A stretch of DNA of 64,000 bases, taken from positions 511,938-575,937 of the forward strand of contig CAWGET010000010.1 of assembly GCA_963821715.1 (NCBI GenBank), in the 5' to 3' direction. This DNA is from CAWGET01 sp963821715. Lineage in GTDB: Bacteria; Bacteroidota; Ignavibacteria; Ignavibacteriales; Melioribacteraceae. Position numbers and translations under genes: made by a program. Position 1 is the first letter of the stretch. Each line of letters starts with the position of its first letter. Below the pieces are notes generated by a model, which saw nothing but the letters and a program-made list of their open reading frames with translations, had not been told where the DNA came from and ran no database searches. Below, piece by piece: positions 35,779-44,358 of the stretch.

Positions 35779-35877
35779 AGAGGTAAAAATTTTTTGTTTT
35801 TCTGCTTTGAAATACAAAGTTCTTTGAGAACAAAATTGATAATGAATTTAATACAAATAAAAAAAGGAGGCACAAAC

Positions 35878-36426
35878 ATGAATACAGAGAATAATTATTT
35901 CAAATCAGTTATAGGAGTTGCATTGGCTACTTTTTTGATTTTGCTTATCCCCTTTTTGGCAATGCAATTCTCCGGAGAAATTTTATGGAGTCTGACGGAT
36001 TTCATTGTCGCTGGAATTTTAATCTTTGGAACAGGGCTGGCGTTTATGTTGATATTCAGGAAGAACGCTAATTTTCTCTATCGGATTGCCGGCGGATTAT
36101 CGCTCGGCACAGCTTTTCTACTTATATGGGCAAACCTTGCAGTCGGAATTATCGGTTCTGAAGCTAATCCGGCAAATCAGATGTATTTTGGAGTTATCGC
36201 AGTCGGAATAATCGGTGCCGTAATTGCCCGCCTTCGTCCTCGTGGAATGTCAAACGCTATATTCGCTGCTGCGATAGCTCAAGCACTTGTAGTAATTATT
36301 GTACTTAGCAGCGGAATGCACATTTCACCGCCGGTTTCTGCAGTAGAGATTTTACTTATTAATGGATTCTTTGTTCTGCTGTGGATTGGTGCCGGATTGT
36401 TGTTTCGGAAAGTGGCTCGGAAATAA
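35878..36426 (+). CDS. Hypothetical multi-pass membrane protein
   Basis: A 182-residue protein with five or six hydrophobic helices (SVIGVALATFLILLIPFLAM, LTDFIVAGILIFGTGLAFML, FGVIAVGIIGAVIARLRP and others). The ATG at 35878 has AAAGGAGG six bases upstream; the open frame extends further upstream without family-like sequence, so this start is preferred. It is the third gene of the operon with the winged-helix regulator. No specific function is visible. Confidence 0.75.
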   Translation: MNTENNYFKSVIGVALATFLILLIPFLAMQFSGEILWSLTDFIVAGILIFGTGLAFMLIFRKNANFLYRIAGGLSLGTAFLLIWANLAVGIIGSEANPANQMYFGVIAVGIIGAVIARLRPRGMSNAIFAAAIAQALVVIIVLSSGMHISPPVSAVEILLINGFFVLLWIGAGLLFRKVARK

Positions 36427-36592
36427 TTTAGGATTGTATGCATATTTTTATAAGGGAAGAAAATTTAAAAAAGTTTCTTCCCTAAATATTTATAAAACTA
36501 ATGTGACTAATAATTTCGATTATCAACATAACTTTATCGCTAGTCTCAGCTCTGAAAAAATTATGAGGAATAAGGATCTTCTTCTTTAAAAC

Positions 36593-36802
36593 TTATGCCG
36601 CGCTATTCTTTTTGGTGGAAACATTGAATAATTTATAGAGCGGACAAAATCCCGTAAAACTCGTAACTAAAAAGATAAGCGCAACAATACCAAGAATTAT
36701 TGCGGCTAATCCGCTTAGATCTCCTGTGAAATAGAAAACAATTACCAGTAAAGCCAAAATTATTCTGATTACTTTGTCGGCCGTTCCCATATTTTTTTTC
36801 AT
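36593..36802 (-). CDS. DUF2892 small membrane protein
   Basis: Sixty-nine residues with the DUF2892 pattern: MGTADKVIRIILALLVIV, a second helix and the GFCPLYKLFNVST end with its CPLY motif. Such proteins (the membrane part of YgaP-like proteins) are often found with sulfur, redox or metal genes. It lies downstream of the SHOCT and DoxD/DoxA genes on the same strand. Confidence 0.85.
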   Translation of the reverse strand: MKKNMGTADKVIRIILALLVIVFYFTGDLSGLAAIILGIVALIFLVTSFTGFCPLYKLFNVSTKKNSAA

Positions 36803-36924
36803 TTTATTTCATTCGCCTATATTAATTAAGGTTCATTTTTATATTATATAATTTATAATATTTTTGGCAGCATTTATATTTAATTCACCATACATTCCAA
36901 CTTATATTCCTGCCAGATTAGCGC

Positions 36925-37152
36925 CTACTGCAAATCTCTTCTCATCTCGTCGTACTGCTGTTTAGTAATTTCTCCGCTTGCGTATCTTCTTTTTAAAATA
37001 TCGAGCGGAGTTTCTCTGTGCGTTAAATTCGATGAGCCGTTAGACTTTTGATTAGAAAATCTTACAATAGCCCAAATAATCAGAACAATTAATACTATCC
37101 AGAAAAACCATCCGAACCACATCCCGCCCCAGCCCATATCATGCCAAAACAT
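36925..37152 (-). CDS. SHOCT-domain small membrane protein
   Basis: Seventy-five residues: a Trp/Gly/Met-rich N-terminus (MFWHDMGWGGMWFGWFFW), one membrane helix and a C-terminal SHOCT domain (PLDILKRRYASGEITKQQYDEM). These proteins are common beside copper and other metal-efflux genes in many bacteria. Its start lies 15 bases after the end of the DoxD/DoxA gene, so cotranscription is likely. Confidence 0.85.
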   Translation of the reverse strand: MFWHDMGWGGMWFGWFFWIVLIVLIIWAIVRFSNQKSNGSSNLTHRETPLDILKRRYASGEITKQQYDEMRRDLQ

Positions 37153-37167
37153 GCCACCTCCTGTTTT

Positions 37168-38223
37168 TTATCCAACTTGAAATTCACTGCTCCATTTTGC
37201 GCCGCTCACATCAAATACTTCGAGAGTATATTTCCCGTTTTGAAAAATCATATCTTTTGTATCCAGATTTATTTTACCTTTGCCGCCGAGCGGAACTTCA
37301 ATTCCGTAGGCTCCCGGTTTAATTTTATTCGGATAAACATTTTCAATTTGTGATTGATTGATCAGCTTTAATTCATCAGATCCGAACCGCATGATTTTTT
37401 CACCATTTGCATTCTTAATATTCATCTCTATAATGAACGCTCCATAAGTATCGGGACCTTTATCACGGAAAAGAGTAAATTCCAGATTATTAAAATTATC
37501 CCATTTAATATCTGAAATTACTATGTGCGGCTTCTTCGAATCGTTATGCAGTTTTCCCCAAACTCCGCCATGAAAAGCCTGATTTGTGTAAAGTGTTATT
37601 CCTATTGCGATAATTGAAAATATTGTCGCCAACCTGCTTAATTTTTCGGGATCATAATTTAATGGTAAGGGTCCGGATGTAAACCAGGCAGATATTTTTC
37701 TTTGTGATGAATATTTTTTCCGGTAGAATAAATTATCGAAGGACCAGCTTCCGCCGCCGAAAAAGAAAATTATCATTCCGGATGCAATGCCAAAATTTCC
37801 TATCTGCCATTCATCCAAACAAGTTGATCCGAGCCAGCCGGAGCCGAGTAGAATCCCGAATGAGAGAATCGAAACCATCATACCGGAAATTCGCGACGCG
37901 AATCCGAGAATCAAAAATAATCCAACCAATCCTTCAATTATTGTAAAGATAATGAGAAAAACGAAAAGCAAATCGGCGTGAGTTAATAAATAATCGAGAA
38001 CCGGTTTTATCCACAATGCCTGCGGTAAAAAAGTATTGAATTTGTGCCCGAGAAAAGCGGGAGAATCAGGATTCATTTTTGCAATTTCCAAAACAACTCT
38101 CCGCCAAAATGCAGAGAGAAAAATCCATCCAACTACTAACCGGAGCGGTGTTATCAAATTTCCGGTTAAATTCCAAAAGGAAATATTTGAAAAATGTGAG
38201 TTTCTGTTTTTTTCAATTTCCAT
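37168..38223 (-). CDS. DoxD/DoxA-type fusion (thiosulfate:quinone oxidoreductase-like)
   Basis: A 351-residue protein. The N-terminal about 170 residues are a four-helix DoxX/DoxD membrane domain (LRLVVGWIFLSAFWRR, FSRISGMM-like GFASRISGMMVSILS, GSGWLGSTCLDEW). After a further helix (LATIFSIIAIGITLYTN), the C-terminal 150 residues form a beta-rich DoxA-like domain (VISDIKWDNFNNLEFTLF, YGIEVPLGGKGKINLD). In Acidianus these are two subunits that pass electrons from thiosulfate to quinone; a fused form is common in Bacteroidota. Actual thiosulfate use is not proven by sequence. No fast sulfur-oxidation genes are nearby; a general redox role is possible. Confidence 0.8.
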   Translation of the reverse strand: MEIEKNRNSHFSNISFWNLTGNLITPLRLVVGWIFLSAFWRRVVLEIAKMNPDSPAFLGHKFNTFLPQALWIKPVLDYLLTHADLLFVFLIIFTIIEGLVGLFLILGFASRISGMMVSILSFGILLGSGWLGSTCLDEWQIGNFGIASGMIIFFFGGGSWSFDNLFYRKKYSSQRKISAWFTSGPLPLNYDPEKLSRLATIFSIIAIGITLYTNQAFHGGVWGKLHNDSKKPHIVISDIKWDNFNNLEFTLFRDKGPDTYGAFIIEMNIKNANGEKIMRFGSDELKLINQSQIENVYPNKIKPGAYGIEVPLGGKGKINLDTKDMIFQNGKYTLEVFDVSGAKWSSEFQVG

Positions 38224-38380
38224 GATCCAAAAAGACCTATTAAATTTTCATATATATTACGTTGCCACGTTCAATCGTCCGCCATAAGCGTGATGATCAA
38301 TCTTATTTGACAGCCGCAACTTTGCCGCCTTCAAGAGCGTTCAACACCTTTTAACTTCTTTTAGTATAACCTTTAAGTGT

Positions 38381-38986
38381 TTACCCGTGCGCCAGCATTC
38401 CGCCATAAGTTGCTGTTATTAAAATGATGATCGTTAAAATAAGTCCGACGATCCAAGCGTATCTTTTAAGCGATTTGACGTAAAGAAAAACAGCCCAAGT
38501 CAATATAAGCAGCAGGCTTACTAACCCAAATGTTTCATGGACTTCTATAATCCATTCTTTCGAAGTTCCTTCAAATGCTTCTTCCTGCGCGGTTCCGCTG
38601 AAGTATGCGATTATTGCCGCTAATCCGGCAAGTATTACAAGCCAGAATATTCCGGTTTGATATTTATTCTCACGAAATCCGACAAGAGTAAGAATAAACG
38701 CGGCAATGGCAAAACCTATCGGGAAATGAATTATCTTATTATGAATATGTTCGGTAAAAATTTCACTCCAAGTCGGATCGTAACTTCCCGAAGGATCGTC
38801 CGTTTCTTCGGAATTCGCGGAAGAAGAAACGGCGCTGTTATCTGCGCTTATTAAAGTTGTATCTCCGCCGGCTACAACAAAAGTATCTTTTTGAACCGCA
38901 CTGTCTTCGCCCTCGTGCGCCGCGAGAGTCGAGAATATCACAAATAAAGCTATGAATAATAAACCCGCAATAACATTAGTCTTCAT
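38381..38986 (-). CDS. DUF2231 membrane protein with signal-like N-terminus
   Basis: A 201-residue protein from the ATG at 38986, chosen because GAGGAAAA precedes it; an in-frame ATG at 39007 would lie inside the upstream gene. There is an N-terminal hydrophobic signal, an acidic/Ser-rich spacer and four helices with conserved histidines: HNKIIHFPIGF, EVHETFG and the final GGMLAHG. DUF2231 proteins are putative heme- or metal-linked membrane proteins. It overlaps the region of the Met/Asp-rich lipoprotein (stop 38988) and is probably its operon partner. Confidence 0.82.
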   Translation of the reverse strand: MKTNVIAGLLFIALFVIFSTLAAHEGEDSAVQKDTFVVAGGDTTLISADNSAVSSSANSEETDDPSGSYDPTWSEIFTEHIHNKIIHFPIGFAIAAFILTLVGFRENKYQTGIFWLVILAGLAAIIAYFSGTAQEEAFEGTSKEWIIEVHETFGLVSLLLILTWAVFLYVKSLKRYAWIVGLILTIIILITATYGGMLAHG

Positions 38987-38987
38987 T

Positions 38988-39320
38988 TTATTTGTTTTCC
39001 TCTTCAAAATAATAACGCATTCTGTCGTTCACTCCCGGATAGCGGAGCATATAATCGTAAACTCTTCCCATAAAAACAGAATCTCTTTCCGCATATTGAT
39101 ACATACTATCAAGCATATAATCCCGCATATCTTCATCTTCCATCATTCTGCCGAAATATTCGCGGCGTAATTCATCGTCTCCCATCATTCTATCCATAGC
39201 GCGGCTATGATATTCGCCGTCATTCATCATATTATCGTATTCATCGTCATTGTTGTCGTTGCAAGCCGCAAAGAGTAACGGAACAGATAGAAGTGTAAGA
39301 ATAAGAAATAATTTCTTCAT
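38988..39320 (-). CDS. Met/Asp-rich lipoprotein, hypothetical
   Basis: A 110-residue predicted lipoprotein with lipobox FAAC (Cys20). The mature part is unusually rich in Met and acidic residues with repeated MMxD units (DNMMNDGEYH, MDRMMGDDELRREYFGRMMEDEDMRDYM). Met-rich acidic periplasmic proteins often bind Cu(I) or Ag(I), and a CusCBA-like operon lies 7 kb away, so metal binding is a fair inference. AGGAGG lies upstream of the ATG. It overlaps no other gene and is followed by the DUF2231 gene. Confidence 0.7.
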   Translation of the reverse strand: MKKLFLILTLLSVPLLFAACNDNNDDEYDNMMNDGEYHSRAMDRMMGDDELRREYFGRMMEDEDMRDYMLDSMYQYAERDSVFMGRVYDYMLRYPGVNDRMRYYFEEENK

Positions 39321-39345
39321 TTTGTCCTCCGTATGTTTATAAAAG

Positions 39346-39375
39346 GTAGCACAGATGATTAGTAATCTGTGCTAC
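39346..39375 (-). terminator. Hairpin after the T9SS secreted-protein gene
   Basis: An 11-bp perfect stem (GTAGCACAGAT / ATCTGTGCTAC) with an 8-base loop sits between two minus-strand genes. On the minus strand it is followed only by CCTTTTA, a weak T-run, so it may be a partial terminator or a palindromic repeat. Confidence 0.5.
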
Positions 39376-39392
39376 AAAAAAATAGTTTGCAT

Positions 39393-40943
39393 TTATTTAA
39401 GCAGTTGCATTTTCTTCATCTCTACAAAATCACCGGCTTTCAACTGATACATATAAACACCGGTTGATAAATTATTCGCGTTAAATCTTACTTTATGATT
39501 ACCCGCCGGAATAACTCCTTTTACGAGAACCGCAACTTCCTGTCCAAGCATATTGAAAATAGAAAGCGTTACATCTGATTGCTTCTTCAAGCTGAATTCA
39601 ATAGTTGTAGAAGGATTGAACGGGTTCGGATAATTTTGTTCTAAACGGAAATCATCAACAACCGTTTCATCGGATTCAATTCCTGTAACTAACTGTCTTC
39701 CGGTTAAGATCACAAAATTGTAAACATTTTCGCCGGAAAATGAAATGGTATTGTCGATTGTATTCACAACCGCGCTGTTTACGTTTAACCAGGTTCCGGT
39801 ATTTGCGTCGTAGTATTTTGCGGTTATTTCGGCTTCTTCAATACCGTTATCTTTAAGCTGGGCTTCGTTATAATGAAATTGAAAATCGACATTGTTGTTA
39901 AATTGCATCATTCCGCCGCAAAGCGAACCCATTCCCATTCCTCTGCCACCTTGTGGAAAGAGCATATTCATCTGATAAGCTGCAAAAGCGTTTTGTCCGT
40001 GTGTGTTAGGAAGACTTCCGGGGAAAAGTTCAAACATTTGTCCGAAGATCGAATCGGGCATCATCATACCGCCGTGCATGCCGCCGCTCTTTCTCCACCC
40101 GGAATGAATTGTCATGTAATCGTTATCATCGTAAGGAGTATGGAATTTTACCGAACCTGTATCGCTTCCGTGCATCCAGCCGCCGCCATAATGAGTTCCT
40201 AGAAGAGAAGAATCCCTCCAAAGTTCTCCGTTCAATTCGTAAACAACAAGCATATCGTAATTCATCATATCGGAAACGCCGCCTTTAACAGTAGCTTCAT
40301 CTCCGTTGGCAGGTCTTAAAGCTCCGGATTCCGGTTCATACCAGGGCGGACCAAAATTCAAAAAATATTCCGGAGTTCCGTCTCTGTCTTCATCCAAATA
40401 ATATTGGGAATAATAAAATGTAGAATCAACAATCACGATCCCCGATGTTTCGATTGTTGAAAGCGTATCGTGGTTCCAGTCGAATCCGTAATTAACGCAG
40501 CTGTCAGCTTCGCCTTGATGTCCGCCGCCTCTGTGCATTCCGTGTCCCGCAAAATTATTCCAGAGCGGTTCAAAGGGTTCGCGCCAAAAATCTCCATTAA
40601 TTTCATAAACCACTACAACCTGAATTAAACTTGTCATTTCTTCGTGCAGACCGCCGAGAATTGTTACGTTTTCTCCGTTAGCCGGTCGAACCGCGTCGCT
40701 GCTGTCCGGTTTATACCAATAAGGCCCGAAGTTCAAAAAGTAATCTTCAACTCCGTCGTTTTCTACATCAAGAAAATATTGTGGATGAACACTTTGGGAT
40801 GAATCGACAATTACGCTTCCTGTTAGCGTAACCGTTTCTAAAGAATCAGGATGATAACTTCCACCATTGAAATTATGCTGCCCGAATATATTTGATAATG
40901 CGAATACCATCATCATCGCTAAGAATGTTATTGTTCGTTTCAT
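39393..40943 (-). CDS. Secreted T9SS cargo protein with two repeated domains and a Met/His-rich region
   Basis: A 516-residue secreted protein: signal peptide (1-21), two related units of about 85 residues (VTLTGSVIVDSSQSVHPQYF.. and IETSGIVIVDSTFYYSQYY.., each with LNFGP, RPANG and VVYE(I/L)NG), then a Gly/Met/His-rich part (GMHGGMMMP, GGRGMGMGSLCGGMM) and a T9SS type A sorting domain (YPNPFNPSTTIEFSL to KKMQLLK). Each repeat has an acidic D-x-D-x-DG-like loop that may bind calcium. The Met/His-rich region suggests metal binding. It heads a minus-strand group with the Met-rich lipoprotein and DUF2231 protein. Confidence 0.8.
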   Translation of the reverse strand: MKRTITFLAMMMVFALSNIFGQHNFNGGSYHPDSLETVTLTGSVIVDSSQSVHPQYFLDVENDGVEDYFLNFGPYWYKPDSSDAVRPANGENVTILGGLHEEMTSLIQVVVVYEINGDFWREPFEPLWNNFAGHGMHRGGGHQGEADSCVNYGFDWNHDTLSTIETSGIVIVDSTFYYSQYYLDEDRDGTPEYFLNFGPPWYEPESGALRPANGDEATVKGGVSDMMNYDMLVVYELNGELWRDSSLLGTHYGGGWMHGSDTGSVKFHTPYDDNDYMTIHSGWRKSGGMHGGMMMPDSIFGQMFELFPGSLPNTHGQNAFAAYQMNMLFPQGGRGMGMGSLCGGMMQFNNNVDFQFHYNEAQLKDNGIEEAEITAKYYDANTGTWLNVNSAVVNTIDNTISFSGENVYNFVILTGRQLVTGIESDETVVDDFRLEQNYPNPFNPSTTIEFSLKKQSDVTLSIFNMLGQEVAVLVKGVIPAGNHKVRFNANNLSTGVYMYQLKAGDFVEMKKMQLLK

Positions 40944-41350
40944 TGTGTCCTCTTTGTCGTTAAAATCTTTTTCATCGAGTTCATTAAGTTAGTTAATGAA
41001 TATTTTTTCAATATGCAAATCCATTATGTCCAATAATATCAGTTGCTTTGTCTCTTTTATGAATAAAAAAATCAGCAATCAATTAGATTAATTTATATCC
41101 CAAATTCACAACCCTTTTCTTTTAATCCAACATCAATGCAGTAAAGAGCTTTAACTTTATTTATGTGTGATGCAGATAATTTTTTTAAGATTCTTAAATC
41201 TGCTAATAGAATTTCTTCCCGAGAGATACAAATACCGCGCCCAAAAATCTTTGCCTTTATAAATTGATGAAAGCACGCTTGGCGAAGCAAAAGTATTTAA
41301 GTTTCTTTAATTATTTTAAATAATTTAAAAGGTCAGAAGCTTTAAATATT
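40944..41350. other. Intergenic stretch without recognised gene
   Basis: About 400 AT-rich bases. The left part holds the promoter region of the minus-strand T9SS gene. A 65-codon minus-strand open frame at 41093-41290 has no start signal and no recognised family and is not called. Repeats belonging to the GxxExxY element begin at about 41351. Confidence 0.4.
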
Positions 41351-41517
41351 AAGCTCATGAAGAAAGCACGAAGTGCACAAAAGTTAATCGGTTTTCCTTG
41401 TGTTCTTACCGCCTTCATTGTGTTCCTTGTGGTTGGATTTATTTAAAGGCTCTAACCACTAAGCTCACGAAGAAGGCAAAAAGTTCACAAAGATAATCAG
41501 TTTTACTTGTTGTTAAG
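41351..41517. repeat. GxxExxY-flanking repeats, upstream of copy 1
   Basis: Two units. 41351-41434 begins AAGCTCATGAAGAAAGCACGAAG and ends with GTGTTCCTTGTGGTT as an imperfect inverted arm. 41453-41517 repeats the pattern (AACCACTAAGCTCACGAAGAAGGC, then GTTCACAAAGATAATC). Related units flank the downstream side and the second GxxExxY gene. Confidence 0.65.
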
Positions 41518-41575
41518 TTTTTTTTAAAATAAAATTTTATCTTTATAGAAAACGTCCCTAAAAATTGAGGCGAAA

Positions 41576-41956
41576 ATGCACGAAAACGAGATATCGAAAA
41601 TAGTGTTTCATTCGGCCTTAAATGTTCACAAAGCCTTGGGTCCAGGTCTTCTTGAAAGTTCTTATGTTGAATGCCTGCTTTATGAGTTAAGAAAACAAAA
41701 TATGTTTGTTGAAAAAGAAAAAGAACTTCCTCTTATCTATGAAGAAGTAGAACTGGGAATCGGTTATAGAATTGATTTGTTTGTTGAAAACAAATTCATT
41801 ATCGAAGTAAAATCAGTCGAAGCTCTCAATGACGTCCATCTTGCTCAAATCCTAACTTACTTAAAACTCTCGGGCTGTAAACTTGGAATGTTGATTAATT
41901 TTAATGTGGCATTACTCAAAAATGGGATACGAAGAGTCATCAACGGAACCTTATAA
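41576..41956 (+). CDS. GxxExxY protein, copy 1
   Basis: A 126-residue protein of the GxxExxY family, named for Gly24-x-x-Glu27-x-x-Tyr30 (GLLESSYVECL). It belongs to the PD-(D/E)xK nuclease-like superfamily: Asp67 (GYRIDLF) and Glu77-x-Lys79 (IIEVKS). Function is unproven. It differs from the copy at 46026 at only four residues (7, 9, 39, 41), and the DNA differs mainly at silent sites. Both copies sit among the same AACCACAA..TTGTGGTT repeats, so gene and repeats probably move or are copied together. TGAGGCG precedes the ATG. Confidence 0.85.
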   Translation: MHENEISKIVFHSALNVHKALGPGLLESSYVECLLYELRKQNMFVEKEKELPLIYEEVELGIGYRIDLFVENKFIIEVKSVEALNDVHLAQILTYLKLSGCKLGMLINFNVALLKNGIRRVINGTL

Positions 41957-41995
41957 GATAGTTCAAAAGGAAATAATACGAAGTCAAAAGCTTTT

Positions 41996-42157
41996 AACCA
42001 CAATAGACACGAAGAAGGCACGAAGTTCACAAAGATTAATTCGCTTTCTCGTGTTCTTAGCGCCTCCCTTGTGTTCCTTGTGGTTGAGTTTTTCAAACAC
42101 CAAGCTCACGAAGAAGGCATAAGCTCACAAAAGTTAATCGGTTTTCCTCGTGGTTAA
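41996..42157. repeat. GxxExxY-flanking inverted repeats, downstream of copy 1
   Basis: A 90-base imperfect palindrome at 41996-42085 starts AACCACAATAGACACGAAG and ends CTTGTGTTCCTTGTGGTT. A second, partial unit follows at 42099-42157 (CCAAGCTCACGAAGAAGGC to CCTCGTGGTT). The remainder of the gap to 42258 holds nothing recognisable. Confidence 0.7.
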
Positions 42158-42258
42158 GTTTTCGGTCTTTTCCCATCTGTTTTTACTCAGCTCAGTTCAC
42201 GGCATCTTTCAAAATCTTTCCTTAAATTTATTTCACATTGAAACCGGCGATGTAATTT

Positions 42259-43647
42259 ATGATAGAAATTTTCAACATAATTTTTTTGGCGATAACTATT
42301 CTTTCTGCGGCGGGATTAAGCTACATAATCTATTCCCGAAGCGAAGCGAACACAAGCAGGCTTTTTATTCTCGCGCTCATTCTCGTAATCGGCTACGTGA
42401 TTTCGCACGCCGTTCATTTTCTTATTATGAATCAAGGCGATGTTACAATTCTGGATCAATCGTGTCACTCATTTTTATTATTAATCATCGTCGTTCTTAC
42501 ATTTTTCTCATATTACTTTCCGGATAAGGAAGCTATGCCGTTTGGTCTGAAGATATTCATTCTTCTGCCTACAATTATTTTGCTCTTTATGCTCTGGAAC
42601 GGAAATTTGGTTGAGGAATCGCACAAACACCTTGGACGATTTGAAGCACACTACACTTCAGGTTACGCAGCTTATCTCGTATGGTATATTTTTCTGCTGA
42701 TCTTCAGCGGAATAAATCTAATCAACAAAATTTATTCAACTCAAAGCCGGTTAAAGAAAAATCAATTAAAATTAATTCTGATCGGATTGATTGTTACAAA
42801 TCTTCTTGCGTTCATATTCGGACTCTATCTTCCCTGGATTCTCGGCTTTTATTATTTGGTGGAAATAAGTCCGCTTGCTTTTTTGATCGGAGTAATTCTT
42901 ACAACAACAATCGCAATCACGCGATTCAATATGTTTCCCGCGGCGGCAAATAAATTCAATTCATTTTCTTTAACGAAGAAAGTTTTTTTCGCAGCCGTTA
43001 TTATTGTGCCGATTATCATTTTGATGATTCAGATTCCGCTTGGAAGAATTTTATTCAATATAAATTCCACAATGGAACTTGAGCGATATTTTTTGTTGAG
43101 TCTTTTCGGAGGATTGCTCGTGAGCGTTTCGATGGCTTTTGTTATTGTTAAAATCATTTCGGGTCCTATCAACAATCTCATCGAAAAAACAAATCTTATC
43201 CAAAGAGGAAATTACGGAATAAAAGTTAATATCGAATCGAACGATGAATTTGGAAGACTGGCTTATACTTTTAACGAAATGTCCAATACGCTGAAAAAAG
43301 ATTCCATAGAGATTGCAGAAAATCAGCAGAGAATAAAAATGCTTCTTAACGCGTTCGAAAAATCGGATACCGGAATTTGTCTTCTCGATCCGGAAGGAAA
43401 AGTTTTGGAAGCCAATTTAACGTTTGCGAAAATCGCCGGAGTGGAAAGAAAAAATCTCATCTTAAAAAATATTAAAGAGTGTAATTCCAATCTTCTTTCC
43501 GAAATTACTCAGACTTTCCTGACAGACTTTCAAGAAACGAAAGTTATCAGAAAGAATTGCGGGAAACCAAAAACGGAAATGAGAATTACTATCTCGCTGC
43601 GGTTACTCCGTTCTTCAGGGACGAAAAAACTTTTTCAGGATTATTAA
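42259..43647 (+). CDS. Membrane sensor histidine kinase, N-terminal sensor part (frameshifted)
   Basis: The first about 430 residues of a sensor kinase: a 7-to-9-helix membrane region (about 1-245), a further helix pair, a HAMP linker (about 290-345; ISGPINNLIEKTNLIQRGNYG, DEFGRLAYTFNEMSNTL) and a PAS domain (about 360-430; LLDPEGKVLEANLTFAKIAGV). After VIRK near base 43553 the frame runs into unrelated sequence, while the kinase continues in another frame (ELRETKNGNENYYL). One A restored in AAA at 43551-43553 rejoins them. It is the likely partner of the NtrC-type regulator at 44359. Confidence 0.88.
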   Translation: MIEIFNIIFLAITILSAAGLSYIIYSRSEANTSRLFILALILVIGYVISHAVHFLIMNQGDVTILDQSCHSFLLLIIVVLTFFSYYFPDKEAMPFGLKIFILLPTIILLFMLWNGNLVEESHKHLGRFEAHYTSGYAAYLVWYIFLLIFSGINLINKIYSTQSRLKKNQLKLILIGLIVTNLLAFIFGLYLPWILGFYYLVEISPLAFLIGVILTTTIAITRFNMFPAAANKFNSFSLTKKVFFAAVIIVPIIILMIQIPLGRILFNINSTMELERYFLLSLFGGLLVSVSMAFVIVKIISGPINNLIEKTNLIQRGNYGIKVNIESNDEFGRLAYTFNEMSNTLKKDSIEIAENQQRIKMLLNAFEKSDTGICLLDPEGKVLEANLTFAKIAGVERKNLILKNIKECNSNLLSEITQTFLTDFQETKVIRKNCGKPKTEMRITISLRLLRSSGTKKLFQDY

Positions 43648-44354
43648 TTGTTATTGTAGATATTACTAAAACAAAAGATTTGGAAAACGAACTCGCTAAT
43701 GCGGAAAAACTTGCGGCGCTTGGTAAAATGGCGGCGGTTCTAGCGCACGAAATAAAAACTCCGCTTACTTCAATTAAGATGAACAGCGATATCCTCTCGG
43801 AAACATTGCCGCTTTCACCGGAAGATAAAAATTCTTTTTCAATCATTAACAGAGAAGTTGCCAGATTAAAAAATCTTGTGAAGGAAGTTCTGCAGTTTTC
43901 CAGGGAACCTGAGCTGAATAAATCGGTTTTTAATCTGAAGGAATTGATAGATGAAATTATCCAAACTAATTTTAGAAGATTAGAAGGAAAAAAGTTTACT
44001 ATTGAGAACAAATGCGAAGAGATTGAAGTTTATGCGGACAGGGAAAAAATTTCTCAGGTAATGCTTAATTTGATTGATAATTCTTTGGAAGCTTCGCCTG
44101 AAGGAGAGTTAGAAATTACGTCGTCGGCGCAGAACGGCGAAGTAAAAATCAATTTTATTGATGACGGAGCCGGAGTTCCAAAAGAACTCCGAAACAAAAT
44201 TCTTGAACCGTTTGTAACCACTAAAGCCTCGGGAACCGGTTTGGGGCTCGCTGTGGCGCAAAAAATAATTGAGCGGCATTCGGGTAAAATTAAACTTCTC
44301 GAATCGAAGCCCGGGAAAACCGATTTTGAAATATCACTTCCAATAAAAGATTAA
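43557..44354 (+). CDS. Sensor histidine kinase, catalytic part (after frameshift)
   Basis: Carries the transmitter of the kinase begun at 42259. The HisKA domain has LAALGKMAAVLAHEIKTPLTSIK, with its phospho-accepting His in AHEIKTP. The HATPase domain has an N-box (VMLNLIDNSLEAS), DDGAGVP and GTGLGLAVAQKIIERH. The H-E-x-x-T/N-P pattern is the one seen in NtrB-type partners of sigma-54 activators. The apparent TTG start at 43557 is an artefact of the break. The regulator starts 4 bases after the stop. Confidence 0.9.
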   Translation: MRETKNGNENYYLAAVTPFFRDEKTFSGLLIVIVDITKTKDLENELANAEKLAALGKMAAVLAHEIKTPLTSIKMNSDILSETLPLSPEDKNSFSIINREVARLKNLVKEVLQFSREPELNKSVFNLKELIDEIIQTNFRRLEGKKFTIENKCEEIEVYADREKISQVMLNLIDNSLEASPEGELEITSSAQNGEVKINFIDDGAGVPKELRNKILEPFVTTKASGTGLGLAVAQKIIERHSGKIKLLESKPGKTDFEISLPIKD

Positions 44355-44358
44355 AATT

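Noticed and set aside
41093..41290. Minus-strand open frame of 65 codons between the T9SS gene and the GxxExxY element
   Set aside because: No ribosome-binding site, no recognised family, and it lies in an AT-rich gap; possibly a remnant but not supportable as a gene.
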